This document shows, piece after piece, positions 47,127 through 56,376 of a DNA stretch of 64,000 nt; within the stretch, counting starts at the first letter, position 1; every line of letters begins with the position of its first letter. Below the pieces are notes generated by a model. That model was not told the origin of the DNA, did not search any database, and saw nothing but the letters and a program-made list of their open reading frames with translations. Source of the DNA: DASQFQ01 sp963811595 (GTDB lineage Bacteria > Actinomycetota > Thermoleophilia > Solirubrobacterales > Solirubrobacteraceae); NCBI GenBank assembly GCA_963811595.1, contig CAWERW010000015.1, positions 248,001-312,000 of the forward strand, given 5' to 3'. The position numbers and the translations under genes were made by a program.

Positions 47127-47728
47127 TCGTCGTCGTAGCGCTGCTCGCGCCAGGGGTCGCCGCGCATGTGGTAGCCGTTGACCTCCCAGTAGCCCGGCCG
47201 GTCGGCGTCGAGCAGCTCGAGCTCGCGCACCCACTTCGCGCTCTTCCAGAAGTAGAGGTGCGGCACGAGCAGGCGGGCGGGCCCGCCGTGCGGCGGGCTC
47301 AGCGGCTCGCCCTCGTACTCGTACGCGATCCAGGCGCGGCCGCCGGTCACGTCGTCGAGCGGCAGGTTGGTGGTGTAGCCGCCCGTGCAGTGCGCGACGA
47401 GGTGGGTGGCGCCGCGCGGGCCGGCCTCGGCGAGCAGCGTGTCGACCGACACGCCGGTCCACGTGGTGTCGAGCTTGGTCCATTGCGTGACGCAGTGGAT
47501 GTCGCGCGTGACGGTCTCCGCCGGGAGGGCCAGCAGCTCGTCCCACGACCAGGCGCCGGGGCGCTCGACGGCGCCTCCTATGCTCAGGCGCCAGTTCTCG
47601 GCGGCGTCGATGGGGGTTGGGCCGGTGGCGAGAACGGGAAAGTCACGGGTCAGGTACTGACCCGGCGGCAGGCGCTCGGGCTCGTCCGGTGGGCGACCTC
47701 GAAAGCCGCGTGAGACGACGGGCGACAT
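47123..47728 (-). CDS. Molybdopterin-dependent oxidoreductase (sulfite oxidase/YedY-like)
   Basis: 201 residues. The fold markers are WRLSIGGAVERPGAWSWDEL, the molybdenum-ligand cysteine in RDIHCVTQWTKLDTTWTGV, HCTGGYTTNLPL and PHLYFWKSAKWVRELELLDA. It has no Tat signal, so it is probably a cytoplasmic enzyme of the short YedY-like group. I chose ATG 47728, where the conserved opening SPVVSRGFRGRPPDEPERLP begins. It is coupled to the flavin reductase gene. Only 32 bases separate it from the divergent lipoprotein gene. Confidence 0.88.
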   Translation of the reverse strand: MSPVVSRGFRGRPPDEPERLPPGQYLTRDFPVLATGPTPIDAAENWRLSIGGAVERPGAWSWDELLALPAETVTRDIHCVTQWTKLDTTWTGVSVDTLLAEAGPRGATHLVAHCTGGYTTNLPLDDVTGGRAWIAYEYEGEPLSPPHGGPARLLVPHLYFWKSAKWVRELELLDADRPGYWEVNGYHMRGDPWREQRYDDD

Positions 47729-47760
47729 TCCCTTGCACCTTCTCAGAGCTGGAGACCGCA

Positions 47761-48788
47761 TGCGATTCCGATACCTGGTGACCGTCTTCGCCGTCCTGGT
47801 CCTCGCGGGCTGCGGCTCAGACGATGAAGGCAGCGGCGGCGGCGGTGGCGACGCCAAGAAGAGCGTCATCTACGTCAGCACGAACCCGCTCGGCACCAAC
47901 CAGTTCCTGAACCTGATCGCCGACGGGGCGAAGGCGGGCGGCGAGCAGTGCGGCGCGACCGTCAAGGTCATCCAGTCCAACGACCCCAACCAGCTCGCGG
48001 CCAACCTGCGCGCGGCCGTGCAGGCCAAGCCCGACCTGATCGTCGCCAACTCGTTCGACTCGGTCGAGACGATCTCCGGCCTCGTCAAGCAGGCGCCCGA
48101 CCAGAAGTGGGCGCTCGTCGACGCGGCGGTCGAGAAGGCCCCGAACGTCCGCGGGATCCTGTTCAAGGAGAACGAGGGCATGTACCTGATCGGCGCCGCC
48201 TATGCGCTGCTGGCCAAGGGCGGCCAGGGCGACTTCCCGGCCTCCAAGGCCGTCGGCTTCGTCGGCGCGATCGACAACGCGCTCGTACGCCGCTGGTACA
48301 ACGGCTACCAGCAGGGCGTCAACGACACGAGCGCGGGCACGAAGGTGCTCTCCGGCTGGGGCAACTCGTTCAACGACCCGGCTACCAGCAAGGAGCTCGC
48401 GCTGTCGCAGAACACGAAGGGCGCGAAGTACATCGCCGGCGTCGCCGCCGCGGGCAACTCGGGCGTCTTCGAGGCCGCCGCGGACCGCGACTTCTACACC
48501 AGCGGCGTCGACATCGACGAGCGCTCCAAGGACCCGGAGCACATCCTCACGTCGATGGTCAAGCGCTCCGACCAGGCCGTCCAGCAGGCGGTCTGCGACG
48601 TCGCCGAGGACAAGTTCAAGGGCGGCGCGCAGATGCTCGGGATCAAGGAGAACGCGGTCGGCCCCGAGTTCCTCACGCTCCCGCAGGAAGATCTGAAGGA
48701 GCCCTCCAAGCTGCCGGAGGAGGTCCAGACCCAGCTCAAGGACCTCAAGGAGCAGATCGCGTCGGGGAAGATCACCGTCAAGCAGTGA
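47761..48788 (+). CDS. BMP-family substrate-binding lipoprotein
   Basis: 342 residues. Lipobox VLAGC near residue 20 after the helix YLVTVFAVL; a Ser/Gly linker then leads to the PnrA-like fold (VIYVSTNPLGTNQFLNLIAD, VIQSNDPNQLAANLRAAVQA, ADRDFYTSGVDIDERSKDPE). BMP proteins bind purine or pyrimidine nucleosides for import. ATG 47761 follows a GGAG site. First gene of an importer operon with an ATPase, two permeases and a nucleoside hydrolase. Confidence 0.9.
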
Positions 48789-50287
48789 CCGCGGTCGAGC
48801 TGCTCGGCGTCGTCAAGCGCTACGGCCCCGTCACGGCGCTCGACGGCGTCGACCTGCGCGTCGCGCGCGGCGAGGTGCATGCGGTCGTCGGGGAGAACGG
48901 CGCCGGCAAGACCACGCTCATGAGCGTGCTCGCCGGCGTCGTCGCGCCCGACGCCGGCGAGATCCGGCTCGACGACGAGCCGGTGGCGATCGGCTCGGTG
49001 GAGGACGCCTACGCCCACGGCATCGGGATGGTCCACCAGCACTTCAAGCTGTTCCGGGAGCTGACCGTCGCCGAGAACGTCGTGATGGGGCGCGAGCCGC
49101 GGCGGCGCGGCGGCTACGACCACGCCGCCGCCGAGGAGCTCGTGGCCGAGCTCGGCCGCCGGCACGGCCTGCGCGTCGACCCGCGGGCGCCGGTCGGGGA
49201 CCTGTCGGTGGGCGACCAGCAGCGCGTCGAGATCCTGCGCGCGCTGCACCGCGCCGGCGACGTGCTGATCCTCGACGAGCCGACGGCGGTGCTGACCCCG
49301 CAGGAGACCGAGGGCCTGTTCGCGACCGCGCGCGAGCTGGCGGCCGCCGGGCGCACGGTGCTGTTCATCTCCCACAAGCTGCGCGAGGTGCTCGAGGTGT
49401 CCGACACCGTCACGGTCATGCGCCGCGGCCAGGTCACCGGCACGCGCCCGGCGAGTGAGACCGACGCGGCCGAGCTGACGCGGCTGATGGTCGGCCGCGC
49501 CGTCGACCTGCGGCGCGTCGAGCCGGCGCAGCCGCCCGGCGCGCCGGCGCTCGAGGTGCGCGGCCTGTCCGGCCCGGGCCTGCACGACGTTGACCTCGAC
49601 GTGCGCGAGGGCGAGATCCTCGGCGTCGCCGGCGTCGACGGCAACGGCCAGACCGAGCTGGCCGAGACGCTCGCGGGTCTGCGCGCCGCGGACGAAGGGA
49701 CGGTGCGGATCGGCGGCGCCGACCTCACCGGCGCGAGCGTCGCGGAGCGCCGGGCGGCCGGGCTCGGCTACATCCCCGACGACCGCTACGCGCGCGGCCT
49801 CGCCCGCGCCGCCTCGGTCTCCGACAACCTGCTGATGGGCCGCCACCACGGGCGGCTCGCCCCGCGCGGGCTGCTCGACCGGCGCGCGATCGCCGAGCGT
49901 GCACGGCAGCTCGTCGAGCGCTTCGACGTGCGCATCGGCTCGGTCGGCGACGCCGCCGCGACGCTGTCGGGCGGCAACGCGCAGAAGCTCGTGATCGCGC
50001 GCGAGTTGGCAGGCGACCCGGCGCTCGTGATCGCCTCGCAGCCGACGCGCGGGATCGACGTCGGCGCCGCCGAGTTCGTGCACTCGGAGCTGCGGGCGCG
50101 CCGCGACGCGGGCGCGGGCGTGCTGCTGATCAGCGCCGACCTCGACGAGCTGCTGGCGGTCGCCGACCGCATCGTCGTGCTCTACGACGGGCGGATCGCC
50201 GGCGAGTCGCCGGCCGTGGACGCGGACGAGCATCAGATCGGGCTGTGGATGGCCGGAGCCGGGGATGACGGCCGCGCAGCTGCCTGA
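48785..50287 (+). CDS. ABC transporter ATPase with two nucleotide-binding domains (nucleoside importer)
   Basis: 500 residues. First domain: Walker A GENGAGKTT, signature LSVGDQQRVEILRAL, Walker B VLILDEPTAVLTP. Second domain: degenerate Walker A GVDGNGQTEL, signature LSGGNAQKLVIAREL and ALVIASQPTRGIDV. The pair of one canonical and one degenerate site is normal for RbsA-like ATPases of BMP importers. GTG overlaps the lipoprotein stop. It powers the two permeases that follow. Confidence 0.93.
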   Translation: MTAVELLGVVKRYGPVTALDGVDLRVARGEVHAVVGENGAGKTTLMSVLAGVVAPDAGEIRLDDEPVAIGSVEDAYAHGIGMVHQHFKLFRELTVAENVVMGREPRRRGGYDHAAAEELVAELGRRHGLRVDPRAPVGDLSVGDQQRVEILRALHRAGDVLILDEPTAVLTPQETEGLFATARELAAAGRTVLFISHKLREVLEVSDTVTVMRRGQVTGTRPASETDAAELTRLMVGRAVDLRRVEPAQPPGAPALEVRGLSGPGLHDVDLDVREGEILGVAGVDGNGQTELAETLAGLRAADEGTVRIGGADLTGASVAERRAAGLGYIPDDRYARGLARAASVSDNLLMGRHHGRLAPRGLLDRRAIAERARQLVERFDVRIGSVGDAAATLSGGNAQKLVIARELAGDPALVIASQPTRGIDVGAAEFVHSELRARRDAGAGVLLISADLDELLAVADRIVVLYDGRIAGESPAVDADEHQIGLWMAGAGDDGRAAA

Positions 50288-51350
50288 GCGCGGCCTGCGC
50301 TCGCGCACGCAGGCGCTCGTCGTGCTGGCCGGCGCGCCGCTGATCGCGGTCGCCGTCGCGCTCGGCGTCGGCGCGCTGTTCGTGCTGCTCGCCGCCGAGT
50401 CGCCCGCGAGCGCCTACTCCGCGCTGCTCGACGGCTCGGTCGGCTCCACCGCCTCGCTCGCCCAGTCGCTGACCACCGCGGTCCCGGTGATCCTCACCGG
50501 CGTCGGCATGGGGCTCGCGTTCCGGGTCGGGCTGTTCAACCTCGGCGGCGAGGGGCAGATGATCTTCGGCGCGCTCGCCACCGCCGTGGCCGGCGACGCG
50601 CTGCGCGGCGCGGGCGGCGCGGTGGCGCTGATCGGCGCGCTGCTCGCGGGCGCGCTCGCCGGTGGCGCGTGGGCGCTGCTGCCGGCCTGGTGGGAGGCGT
50701 GGTTCCGCGTGCCGCTCGTCGTCACGACGCTGCTGCTCAACTACATCGCCGCGCTGTTCGCGACCTACCTCGCCGTCTATCCGCTGCGCGACCGCTCGGG
50801 CGGCTCGACCGTCGCCCAGACCGCCGAGCTGCCCGCGGGGACGCAGCTGCCGATCGTGATCGAGGCGACGCCGCTGCACCTCGGCATCGTGCCCGCGCTC
50901 CTGCTGCCGCTGGCGGTGGCGTGGCTGCTGAGCCGCACCTCGCTCGGCTACGCGATGCGCATGACCGGGCTCAACCGCGACTTCGCCGAGGCCGGCGGCG
51001 TGCCGATGCGGCGCACGATCCTCGTCACGATGGGGCTGAGCGGGGCGCTGTGCGGGCTGGCGGGCACGCTGCTGGTGCTCGGCGAGACCCACCGCTACGT
51101 CAACGACTCCGTCGTCGGGCCGGGCACGGCGTGGACGGGGCTGACGGCCGGGATGCTGGCCGCCTTCAACCCGGCGCTGACCGCGGTCAGCGGCTTCTTC
51201 CTGGCCGCGCTGCAGACCGGCGGGACCGGGCTGCAGCTGCGCACGAACGTGCCACTGCAGCTCGTCAACGTCATCCAGGCCGTGATCATCCTGATGGTCG
51301 CGGTGCGGCTGTGGCTCGCGCGCCAGGTGCGGCTGGGGCGGCGCGGATGA
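50265..51350 (+). CDS. ABC transporter permease (nucleoside importer, subunit 1)
   Basis: 361 residues with about eight to ten membrane helices (ALVVLAGAPLIAVAVALGVG, VIQAVIILMVAVRLWLA and others). The coupling-loop region contains GMGLAFRVGLFNLGGEGQMI, a motif of the BMP importer permeases (YufP-type). It starts 23 bases inside the ATPase gene. Pairs with the next permease to form the channel. Confidence 0.93.
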   Translation: MTAAQLPERGLRSRTQALVVLAGAPLIAVAVALGVGALFVLLAAESPASAYSALLDGSVGSTASLAQSLTTAVPVILTGVGMGLAFRVGLFNLGGEGQMIFGALATAVAGDALRGAGGAVALIGALLAGALAGGAWALLPAWWEAWFRVPLVVTTLLLNYIAALFATYLAVYPLRDRSGGSTVAQTAELPAGTQLPIVIEATPLHLGIVPALLLPLAVAWLLSRTSLGYAMRMTGLNRDFAEAGGVPMRRTILVTMGLSGALCGLAGTLLVLGETHRYVNDSVVGPGTAWTGLTAGMLAAFNPALTAVSGFFLAALQTGGTGLQLRTNVPLQLVNVIQAVIILMVAVRLWLARQVRLGRRG

Positions 51351-52201
51351 GCGACATCCTCGACTGGGGCCTGATCGTCTCGGCGATCCGCCTCACGAGC
51401 CCGATCCTGCTCGCCGCGCTCGGCGGCCTGTTCACCGACCGCGCCGGCATGTTCAACATCAGCCTCGAGGGCCAGATGCTGGTCGGCGCGTTCTTCGGCG
51501 TCGCCGGGCTGTACTGGACCGAGAGCGCGTGGGCCGGGCTCGGGCTCGCGGTCGTGGCCGCCACCGTGCTGTCGCTGCTGTTCGGCCTGTGGGTGATCAA
51601 GCTCGGCGGCGACGCGATCATCGTCGGCCTTGCCGTCAACCTGCTCGCGGTCGGACTGACCGCCTACCTGACGCTGCCGGTGTTCGGCGTGCAGGGCTCG
51701 TTCGACGACCCCGCGCTGGAGGGCCTGCCGACGCTGTGGGGCCACTCGCCGCTCGTCTACCTCGGCGCCGCGCTCGTGCCCGCGATCTGGTGGCTGTTCT
51801 ACCGCCACCCGTTCGGCGTGCGGCTGCGCGCGGTCGGCGAGGACGCCGAGGCGGCGACGGAGGCGGGCATCGACGCCGACCGCATGAAGTTCTCCGCCTG
51901 CGCGCTCTGCGGCGTGCTGTGCGGGCTCGCCGGCGGGCAGCTCGCGCTCTCGCTCGTCACGCAGTGGGTCCAGGGGATGACGGCCGGGCGCGGCTTCATC
52001 GCGCTCGTGGCGATCATGCTCGCGCGCTCGCACCCGATCGGGGTCGGGCTGGCGGCGGCGCTGTTCGGGTTCGCCTACGCGCTGTCGGTGCGGCTGCAGG
52101 GCGAGGGCATCCCGCCGCAGTTCGTGGCGATGCTGCCCTACGTGCTGACGCTCGCCGCGCTCGTGCTGCTGGCGCGGCGTGCGAAGGTGCGCACCGCATG
52201 A
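51347..52201 (+). CDS. ABC transporter permease (nucleoside importer, subunit 2)
   Basis: 284 residues with about eight membrane helices. LFTDRAGMFNISLEGQMLVG is the counterpart of the subunit 1 motif (YufQ-type), and RAVGEDAEAATEAGIDADRM is the cytoplasmic coupling loop. ATGA overlap on both sides shows tight coupling with subunit 1 and with the nucleoside hydrolase. Confidence 0.93.
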   Translation: MSDILDWGLIVSAIRLTSPILLAALGGLFTDRAGMFNISLEGQMLVGAFFGVAGLYWTESAWAGLGLAVVAATVLSLLFGLWVIKLGGDAIIVGLAVNLLAVGLTAYLTLPVFGVQGSFDDPALEGLPTLWGHSPLVYLGAALVPAIWWLFYRHPFGVRLRAVGEDAEAATEAGIDADRMKFSACALCGVLCGLAGGQLALSLVTQWVQGMTAGRGFIALVAIMLARSHPIGVGLAAALFGFAYALSVRLQGEGIPPQFVAMLPYVLTLAALVLLARRAKVRTA

Positions 52202-53148
52202 GGCGCGTCGTGCTCGACATGGACGTGGGGATCGACGACGCGATCGCGATCGCGCTGCTCGCCGCGCGCGAGGACGCCGAGGTCGTCGCGCTCGGCAGCG
52301 TCCACGGCAACTGCTCGGTCGAGGACTCGACGCGCAACGCCCTCGTCGTGCTCGAGGCGTGCGGGCTCGGCGACGTGCCGGTGGCCCGCGGCGCCGAGGC
52401 GCCGCTGGAGGTCCCGCTCCACCTGGCCGGCTTCGTCCACGGCGCGGACGGGCTCGGCGACGTCGGCTTCCCCGCCCCCGCGGGCGCGCCGACCGGCGAG
52501 CACGCCGCCGACCAGCTCGTGCGGCTCGGGCGCGACGCGCCGGGCGAGCTCGACCTGCTCGCGGTCGGCCCGCTCACGAACCTCGGGCTCGCGCTGCAGC
52601 GCGACCCGCAGGCGCTCCAGCGCTACCGCTCGGTGGTGATCATGGGCGGCTCCGGCCCGTATCCCGCGCCGGGCGTGCTGCGCGAGTTCGACGCCAACAT
52701 CGACCACGATCCCCACGCCGCGCGGCTCGTGTTCCATGCCCCGCGGACCGAGCTCGTGATGGTCGGCGTCAACGTGACGAGCCCGGCGATCCTCGACGAG
52801 GACGCGATCGCCGAGATCGCCGCCGCCGACACGCCGCAGGCGCGGCTCGTCTCCGCGATCCTGCCGTTCTACCTCGACTTCTACCGCCACAAGTGGGGCC
52901 GCCGCATCTGCTCGATGCACGACCCGCTGGCGGCAGCGATCCTCGCCGACCCGTCCTACGCGACCGCCTGGCTCGAGGGGCCGGTCAACGTCATCCACGA
53001 CGGGTCGCTCGCGCGGGCGTGGCTGATGGCGCGCGAGGACGGCGGGGCGATCGTCCAGGACGTCGAGCCCGCGCCGCCGACGCGGGTCATCACGGCCGTC
53101 GACTCTGCCCGGTTTCGCGACGACCTCGTCGCCGCGCTCGTGGCGTAG
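52198..53148 (+). CDS. Nucleoside hydrolase (inosine-uridine preferring family)
   Basis: 316 residues. The calcium-binding N-terminal motif is VVLDMDVGIDDAIAIALL (DxDxGxDDA form), followed by VGPLTNLGLALQ, VIMGGSGPYPAPG, EFDANIDHDPHAARLV and the HDPLAAAILADPSY region. It splits imported nucleosides into base and ribose. The placement directly after the importer permeases shows the operon moves and breaks down nucleosides. Its TAG stop is the start of the -10 box for the next gene. Confidence 0.93.
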   Translation: MRRVVLDMDVGIDDAIAIALLAAREDAEVVALGSVHGNCSVEDSTRNALVVLEACGLGDVPVARGAEAPLEVPLHLAGFVHGADGLGDVGFPAPAGAPTGEHAADQLVRLGRDAPGELDLLAVGPLTNLGLALQRDPQALQRYRSVVIMGGSGPYPAPGVLREFDANIDHDPHAARLVFHAPRTELVMVGVNVTSPAILDEDAIAEIAAADTPQARLVSAILPFYLDFYRHKWGRRICSMHDPLAAAILADPSYATAWLEGPVNVIHDGSLARAWLMAREDGGAIVQDVEPAPPTRVITAVDSARFRDDLVAALVA

Positions 53149-53151
53149 GCT
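53146..53151 (+). promoter_or_regulatory. -10 box TAGGCT overlapping the nucleoside hydrolase stop
   Basis: TAGGCT starts with the hydrolase TAG and ends nine bases before ATG 53161. It can give the aldehyde dehydrogenase its own leaderless message within the operon. Confidence 0.5.
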
Positions 53152-53160
53152 CCCGCCGCG

Positions 53161-54616
53161 ATGACGAAGCTGCTGATCGGCGGGGAGCTCGTGGACGGCG
53201 ACGGGCCCGCCCTCGACGTCGAGGACCCGGCGCGCGCCGAGGTCCACGCGAGCGTCGCGCTGCCGTCCGAGGAGCAGGTCGACGCCGCCATCGCCGCGGC
53301 CCGCGAGGCGGCGGGCCCCTGGGGCGCGACGCCGGCGGGCGAGCGCGCGGAGATGCTCCACGAGGTCGCCGCGCGGATCCGGGCGCGCACCGACGAGCTG
53401 GCGGAGATCATGACCCGCGAGGGCGGCAAGCCGCGGATCGAGAACTCCGACGAGGTCGGCTGGGTCGTGGCGGCGTTCGACTACTACGCGGAGATGGGGC
53501 GCAACTTCGCGGGCCGCGTGATCCCGCCGATCGAGGCCTCGCAGCTTGCGCTGGTGGTCAAGGAGCCGATGGGCGTCGTCGCCTGCATCGTGCCGTGGAA
53601 CTACCCGCTGCTGCTGCTGGCCTGGAAGCTCGCGCCCGCCCTGGCGGCGGGCAACGCGACCGTCTGCAAGCCGTCGGAGCTGACGCCGCTCTCGACGCTC
53701 GCGCTGGCCGAGTGCTTCGAGCCGCTGCCGCCGGGCGTCGTCAACCTCGTGCCGGGCGGCGGCGACGTCGGCGCGCGGATCGTCGAGGACGAGCGGATCG
53801 ACTGCGTCGCGTTCACCGGCTCGGTCGAGACCGGCAAGCGGATCGCGCACACGTGCGTCGACCGCGTGGCCCGGATCAACCTCGAGCTCGGGGGCAAGGA
53901 CCCGTTCATCGTCTGCGCCGACGTCGCGGCCGAGATCGAGGTGGCCGCGCGCGGCGGCGCGTGGGCGGCGTACCTCAACGCCGGCCAGGTCTGCACGTCG
54001 GCGGAGCGCTTCTACGTCGAGCACTCGGTCTACGACGACTTCGTCGGCGCGTTCGTCGAGCACGCGCGCACGCTGCGGGTCGGCGACCCGATGGACGACA
54101 CCACCGACATGGGGCCGATGGTCTCCGAGCACCAGCGCGCGAAGGTCGAGGCGCAGCTCTCGAACGGCGGTGGACGCCGGCGCCGAGATCGTGTTCGGCG
54201 GCGACCACGCGGGCCACGACCGCGGCTGGTTCATGGCGCCGACCGTGGTGACCGGCGCGGCGCCGTCGACCGACCTGCTGCGCGAGGAGACGTTCGGCCC
54301 GGTCGCCCCGATCGTCCCGGTGAAGTCGCTGGACGAGGCGATCGCGCTCGCCAACGGCACGCGCTTCGGGCTCGGCGCGAACGTCTACACGCGCGACCTG
54401 CGCACCATCTTCCGCTGCATGCGCGAGCTGAAGGCGGGGACGGTGTGGATCAACGACCCGCTGACCGACAACGACGCCGGGCCGTTCGGCGGCTACAAGC
54501 AGTCGGGGCTGGGGCGCGAGCTCGGGCAGGAGGGCCTCGAGGCGTTCCAGGAGACCAAGCACATCCACATCGAGTCCGAGCTGGCGCCGAAGGACTGGTG
54601 GTACCCCTATGGCTGA
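53161..54616 (+). CDS. NAD(P)-dependent aldehyde dehydrogenase, one frameshift
   Basis: About 484 residues when repaired. N-terminal half is canonical: VACIVPWNYPLLLLAWKLAP, GNATVCKPSELTPLSTLALA, the catalytic glutamate in NLELGGKDPFIVC and the cysteine in NAGQVCTSAERFYVE. A single extra G near 54166 (AACGGCGGTG) shifts frame; the rest (VDAGAEIVFGGDHAGHD onward, ETFGPVAPIVPVKSLDEAIA, FGGYKQSGLGRELGQEGLEA) continues to TGA 54616. It resembles betaine or aminobutyraldehyde dehydrogenases. It probably oxidises an aldehyde from nucleoside catabolism; inferred from position. Confidence 0.8.
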
Positions 54617-54999
54617 GCGCCGGTACGCCACGTCGGGCTCGCCCTACGAGGGGCCGATCGGCTTCTCGCGCGCGATCCGCGCGGGTGACCGGATCTGCGT
54701 CGCGGGCACGGGGCCGGTGTGGCCGGACGGCTCCTGCGACCCGGACGTCCACGCCCAGGCGATGCGCGCGTTCAAGGTCGGCGCGACGGCGCTGTCGGAG
54801 CTCGGCGCCTCGCTCAAGGACGTCGTGCGCACGCGCATGTACCTGGTCGACGCCGAGCGACTGGGAAGCGGTCGGCCGCGCGCACTCGTCGTACTTCGAC
54901 GCCGTCCGCCCGGCCGCCACCATGGTCGTCGTCAGCGGCTTCCTCGACCCGCGCTGGCGCGTCGAGATCGAGCTCGAGGCGGTCTCCGGCCTGACCTGA
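54609..54999 (+). CDS. RidA/YjgF-family deaminase-like protein, one frameshift
   Basis: About 129 residues when repaired. It begins inside the aldehyde dehydrogenase end. RYATSGSPYEGPIGFSRAIR, GDRICVAGTGPVWPDG and KDVVRTRMYLVDA fit the RidA fold. An extra G near 54851 shifts frame; the continuation is SDWEAVGRAHSSYFDAVRPA then VVSGFLDPRWRVEIELEAVS, with the RidA arginine and glutamate, ending TGA 54997-54999. RidA proteins deaminate reactive enamines or imines. It closes the nucleoside operon. Confidence 0.78.
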
Positions 55000-55044
55000 T
55001 CCTCATGCTCCGGTGCAGGGCTGCCGATGCCACTCGTACACCAG

Positions 55045-55152
55045 AGCAGGGCTTCTCGACCCAGGCACCCCCGCCGCGAGGCGGATCCGCAAAGCCACGG
55101 GACTCCACCGGAGTCCGCCGGGCTACCGCACGAGTGCCACCACGGTGGCACC
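55045..55152 (+). promoter_or_regulatory. Cyclic-di-GMP-I (GEMM-I) riboswitch
   Basis: The aptamer core runs 55062-55128. A CCGCC-GCGA-GGCGG hairpin with GNRA tetraloop (55071-55084) is followed by CCGCAAAGCCACGGG, then a stem GACTCC/GGAGTC and GCCGGGCTACCG. These are the conserved parts of the GEMM-I aptamer: the tetraloop, the GCAAAGCC receptor strand and the closing GCTACC strand. Downstream GTGCCAC-CACG-GTGGCAC (55134-55151) is a perfect 7-bp stem and may be the expression platform. It controls the adhesin gene starting at 55195. Confidence 0.85.
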
Positions 55153-55194
55153 GAGGAACGTCGCAGAACCCGCTCGTCATAACGGGGGGCCTTC

Positions 55195-56376
55195 GTGTCC
55201 AACCGCACCTTCAAGCGCACCGGAAGGGTCGGCGTCGCACTCGCCGTCGGATGCGCCTTCGCCGCCGTCCCGGCGGCCGCACAGGCAGCAGCGATCAATC
55301 TCGCGACCGCGAGCCCTTTCGTGGTCCTCGGCGGCTCGACCGTCACCAACACGGGTCCGTCGGTTCTGAACGGCGACCTCGGCGTCTCCCCCGGCACGGC
55401 GCTGCCCGGCTTCGACACCGCCGTGCTCAACGGCGCCGTCCATGCCAATGACGGCGTCGCCGCGCAGGCCCAGCTCGACGTGACGACCGCATACGACGTC
55501 GCGGCCGGCGAGCCCACCCCGCCCGCCAACGACCTCACCGACGAGGACCTCGGCAACCGGATCCTCACGGCCGGCAACTACAGCTTCAGCACTTCAGCCC
55601 AGCTCACGGGCCCGCTCACGCTCGACGCGCAGGGCGACCCGAACGCGCGCTTCGTGTTCAACGTCGGCTCGCAGCTGACGACGGCCTCGGCCAGCTCGGT
55701 CCTGCTGATCAACGGCGCCTCGCCGTGCAACGTCTACTGGCGCGTCGGCACCTCGGCCGTGCTCGGCTCCACCACCCAGTTCAAGGGCAACCTGATGGCG
55801 CTCGCGTCGATCTCCCTGAACAACGCGGCGACCGTCCAGGGCCGCCTGCTGGCCCGCAACGGCCAGGTCAGCCTCATCAACAACGTCATCGACGGCTCGA
55901 TGTGCGGCACCAGCAGCTCGGCGCCGACACCCACGCCGTCGCCGGGTGACACCACGACGCCGGGCGGCACCACAGGTCCCGGCGGCACCGCCACGCCTGG
56001 CGGCACGGGCAACCAGGCACCGCCGGCCAGCCAGTCGCAGACCCCGACCCGCCGCGGCACCGCGCGGCTCCGTCGCCCGCCGACCACCACGACGTCGCGC
56101 CGGAACGGCCGGCCCTGCACCGAGGGCTTCCACGCCACGGTCACCGGCCGCATGATCCGCCGCGTCATCTTCAGCCTCGACGGCCGTCGCATCGGCACGC
56201 GCAACAGTCCCGCGTTCCGCCAGTACGTGAAGGCGTCCTCCGGGCGCAGCCACGTCGTCTCGGCCCGCGTCGGCTTCAAGGACGCGACGCACAGCAAGAC
56301 GCTGAGGTTCCGGTACCGCGCCTGCGCCGCTCAGGTGCTGAACCCCCGCCAGGGCCCGTCGGTGTTCACCGGATGA
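55195..56376 (+). CDS. Secreted DUF3494 ice-binding-type adhesin
   Basis: 393 residues. Signal peptide (FKRTGRVGVALAVGCAFAAV then AQA). The ice-binding-like beta-solenoid runs from INLATASPFVVLGGSTVTNT through VLNGDLGVSPGTALPGF, GNYSFSTSAQLTGPLTLDAQ, FNVGSQLTTASASSVLLING and VYWRVGTSAVLGSTTQFKGN to NNVIDGSMC. A Thr/Pro/Gly-rich linker and a basic C-terminal domain follow. DUF3494 proteins bind ice in some species but often act as adhesins. Placement after a cyclic-di-GMP riboswitch favours a surface-attachment role. GTG start follows a GGGGGG run. Confidence 0.88.
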   Translation: MSNRTFKRTGRVGVALAVGCAFAAVPAAAQAAAINLATASPFVVLGGSTVTNTGPSVLNGDLGVSPGTALPGFDTAVLNGAVHANDGVAAQAQLDVTTAYDVAAGEPTPPANDLTDEDLGNRILTAGNYSFSTSAQLTGPLTLDAQGDPNARFVFNVGSQLTTASASSVLLINGASPCNVYWRVGTSAVLGSTTQFKGNLMALASISLNNAATVQGRLLARNGQVSLINNVIDGSMCGTSSSAPTPTPSPGDTTTPGGTTGPGGTATPGGTGNQAPPASQSQTPTRRGTARLRRPPTTTTSRRNGRPCTEGFHATVTGRMIRRVIFSLDGRRIGTRNSPAFRQYVKASSGRSHVVSARVGFKDATHSKTLRFRYRACAAQVLNPRQGPSVFTG

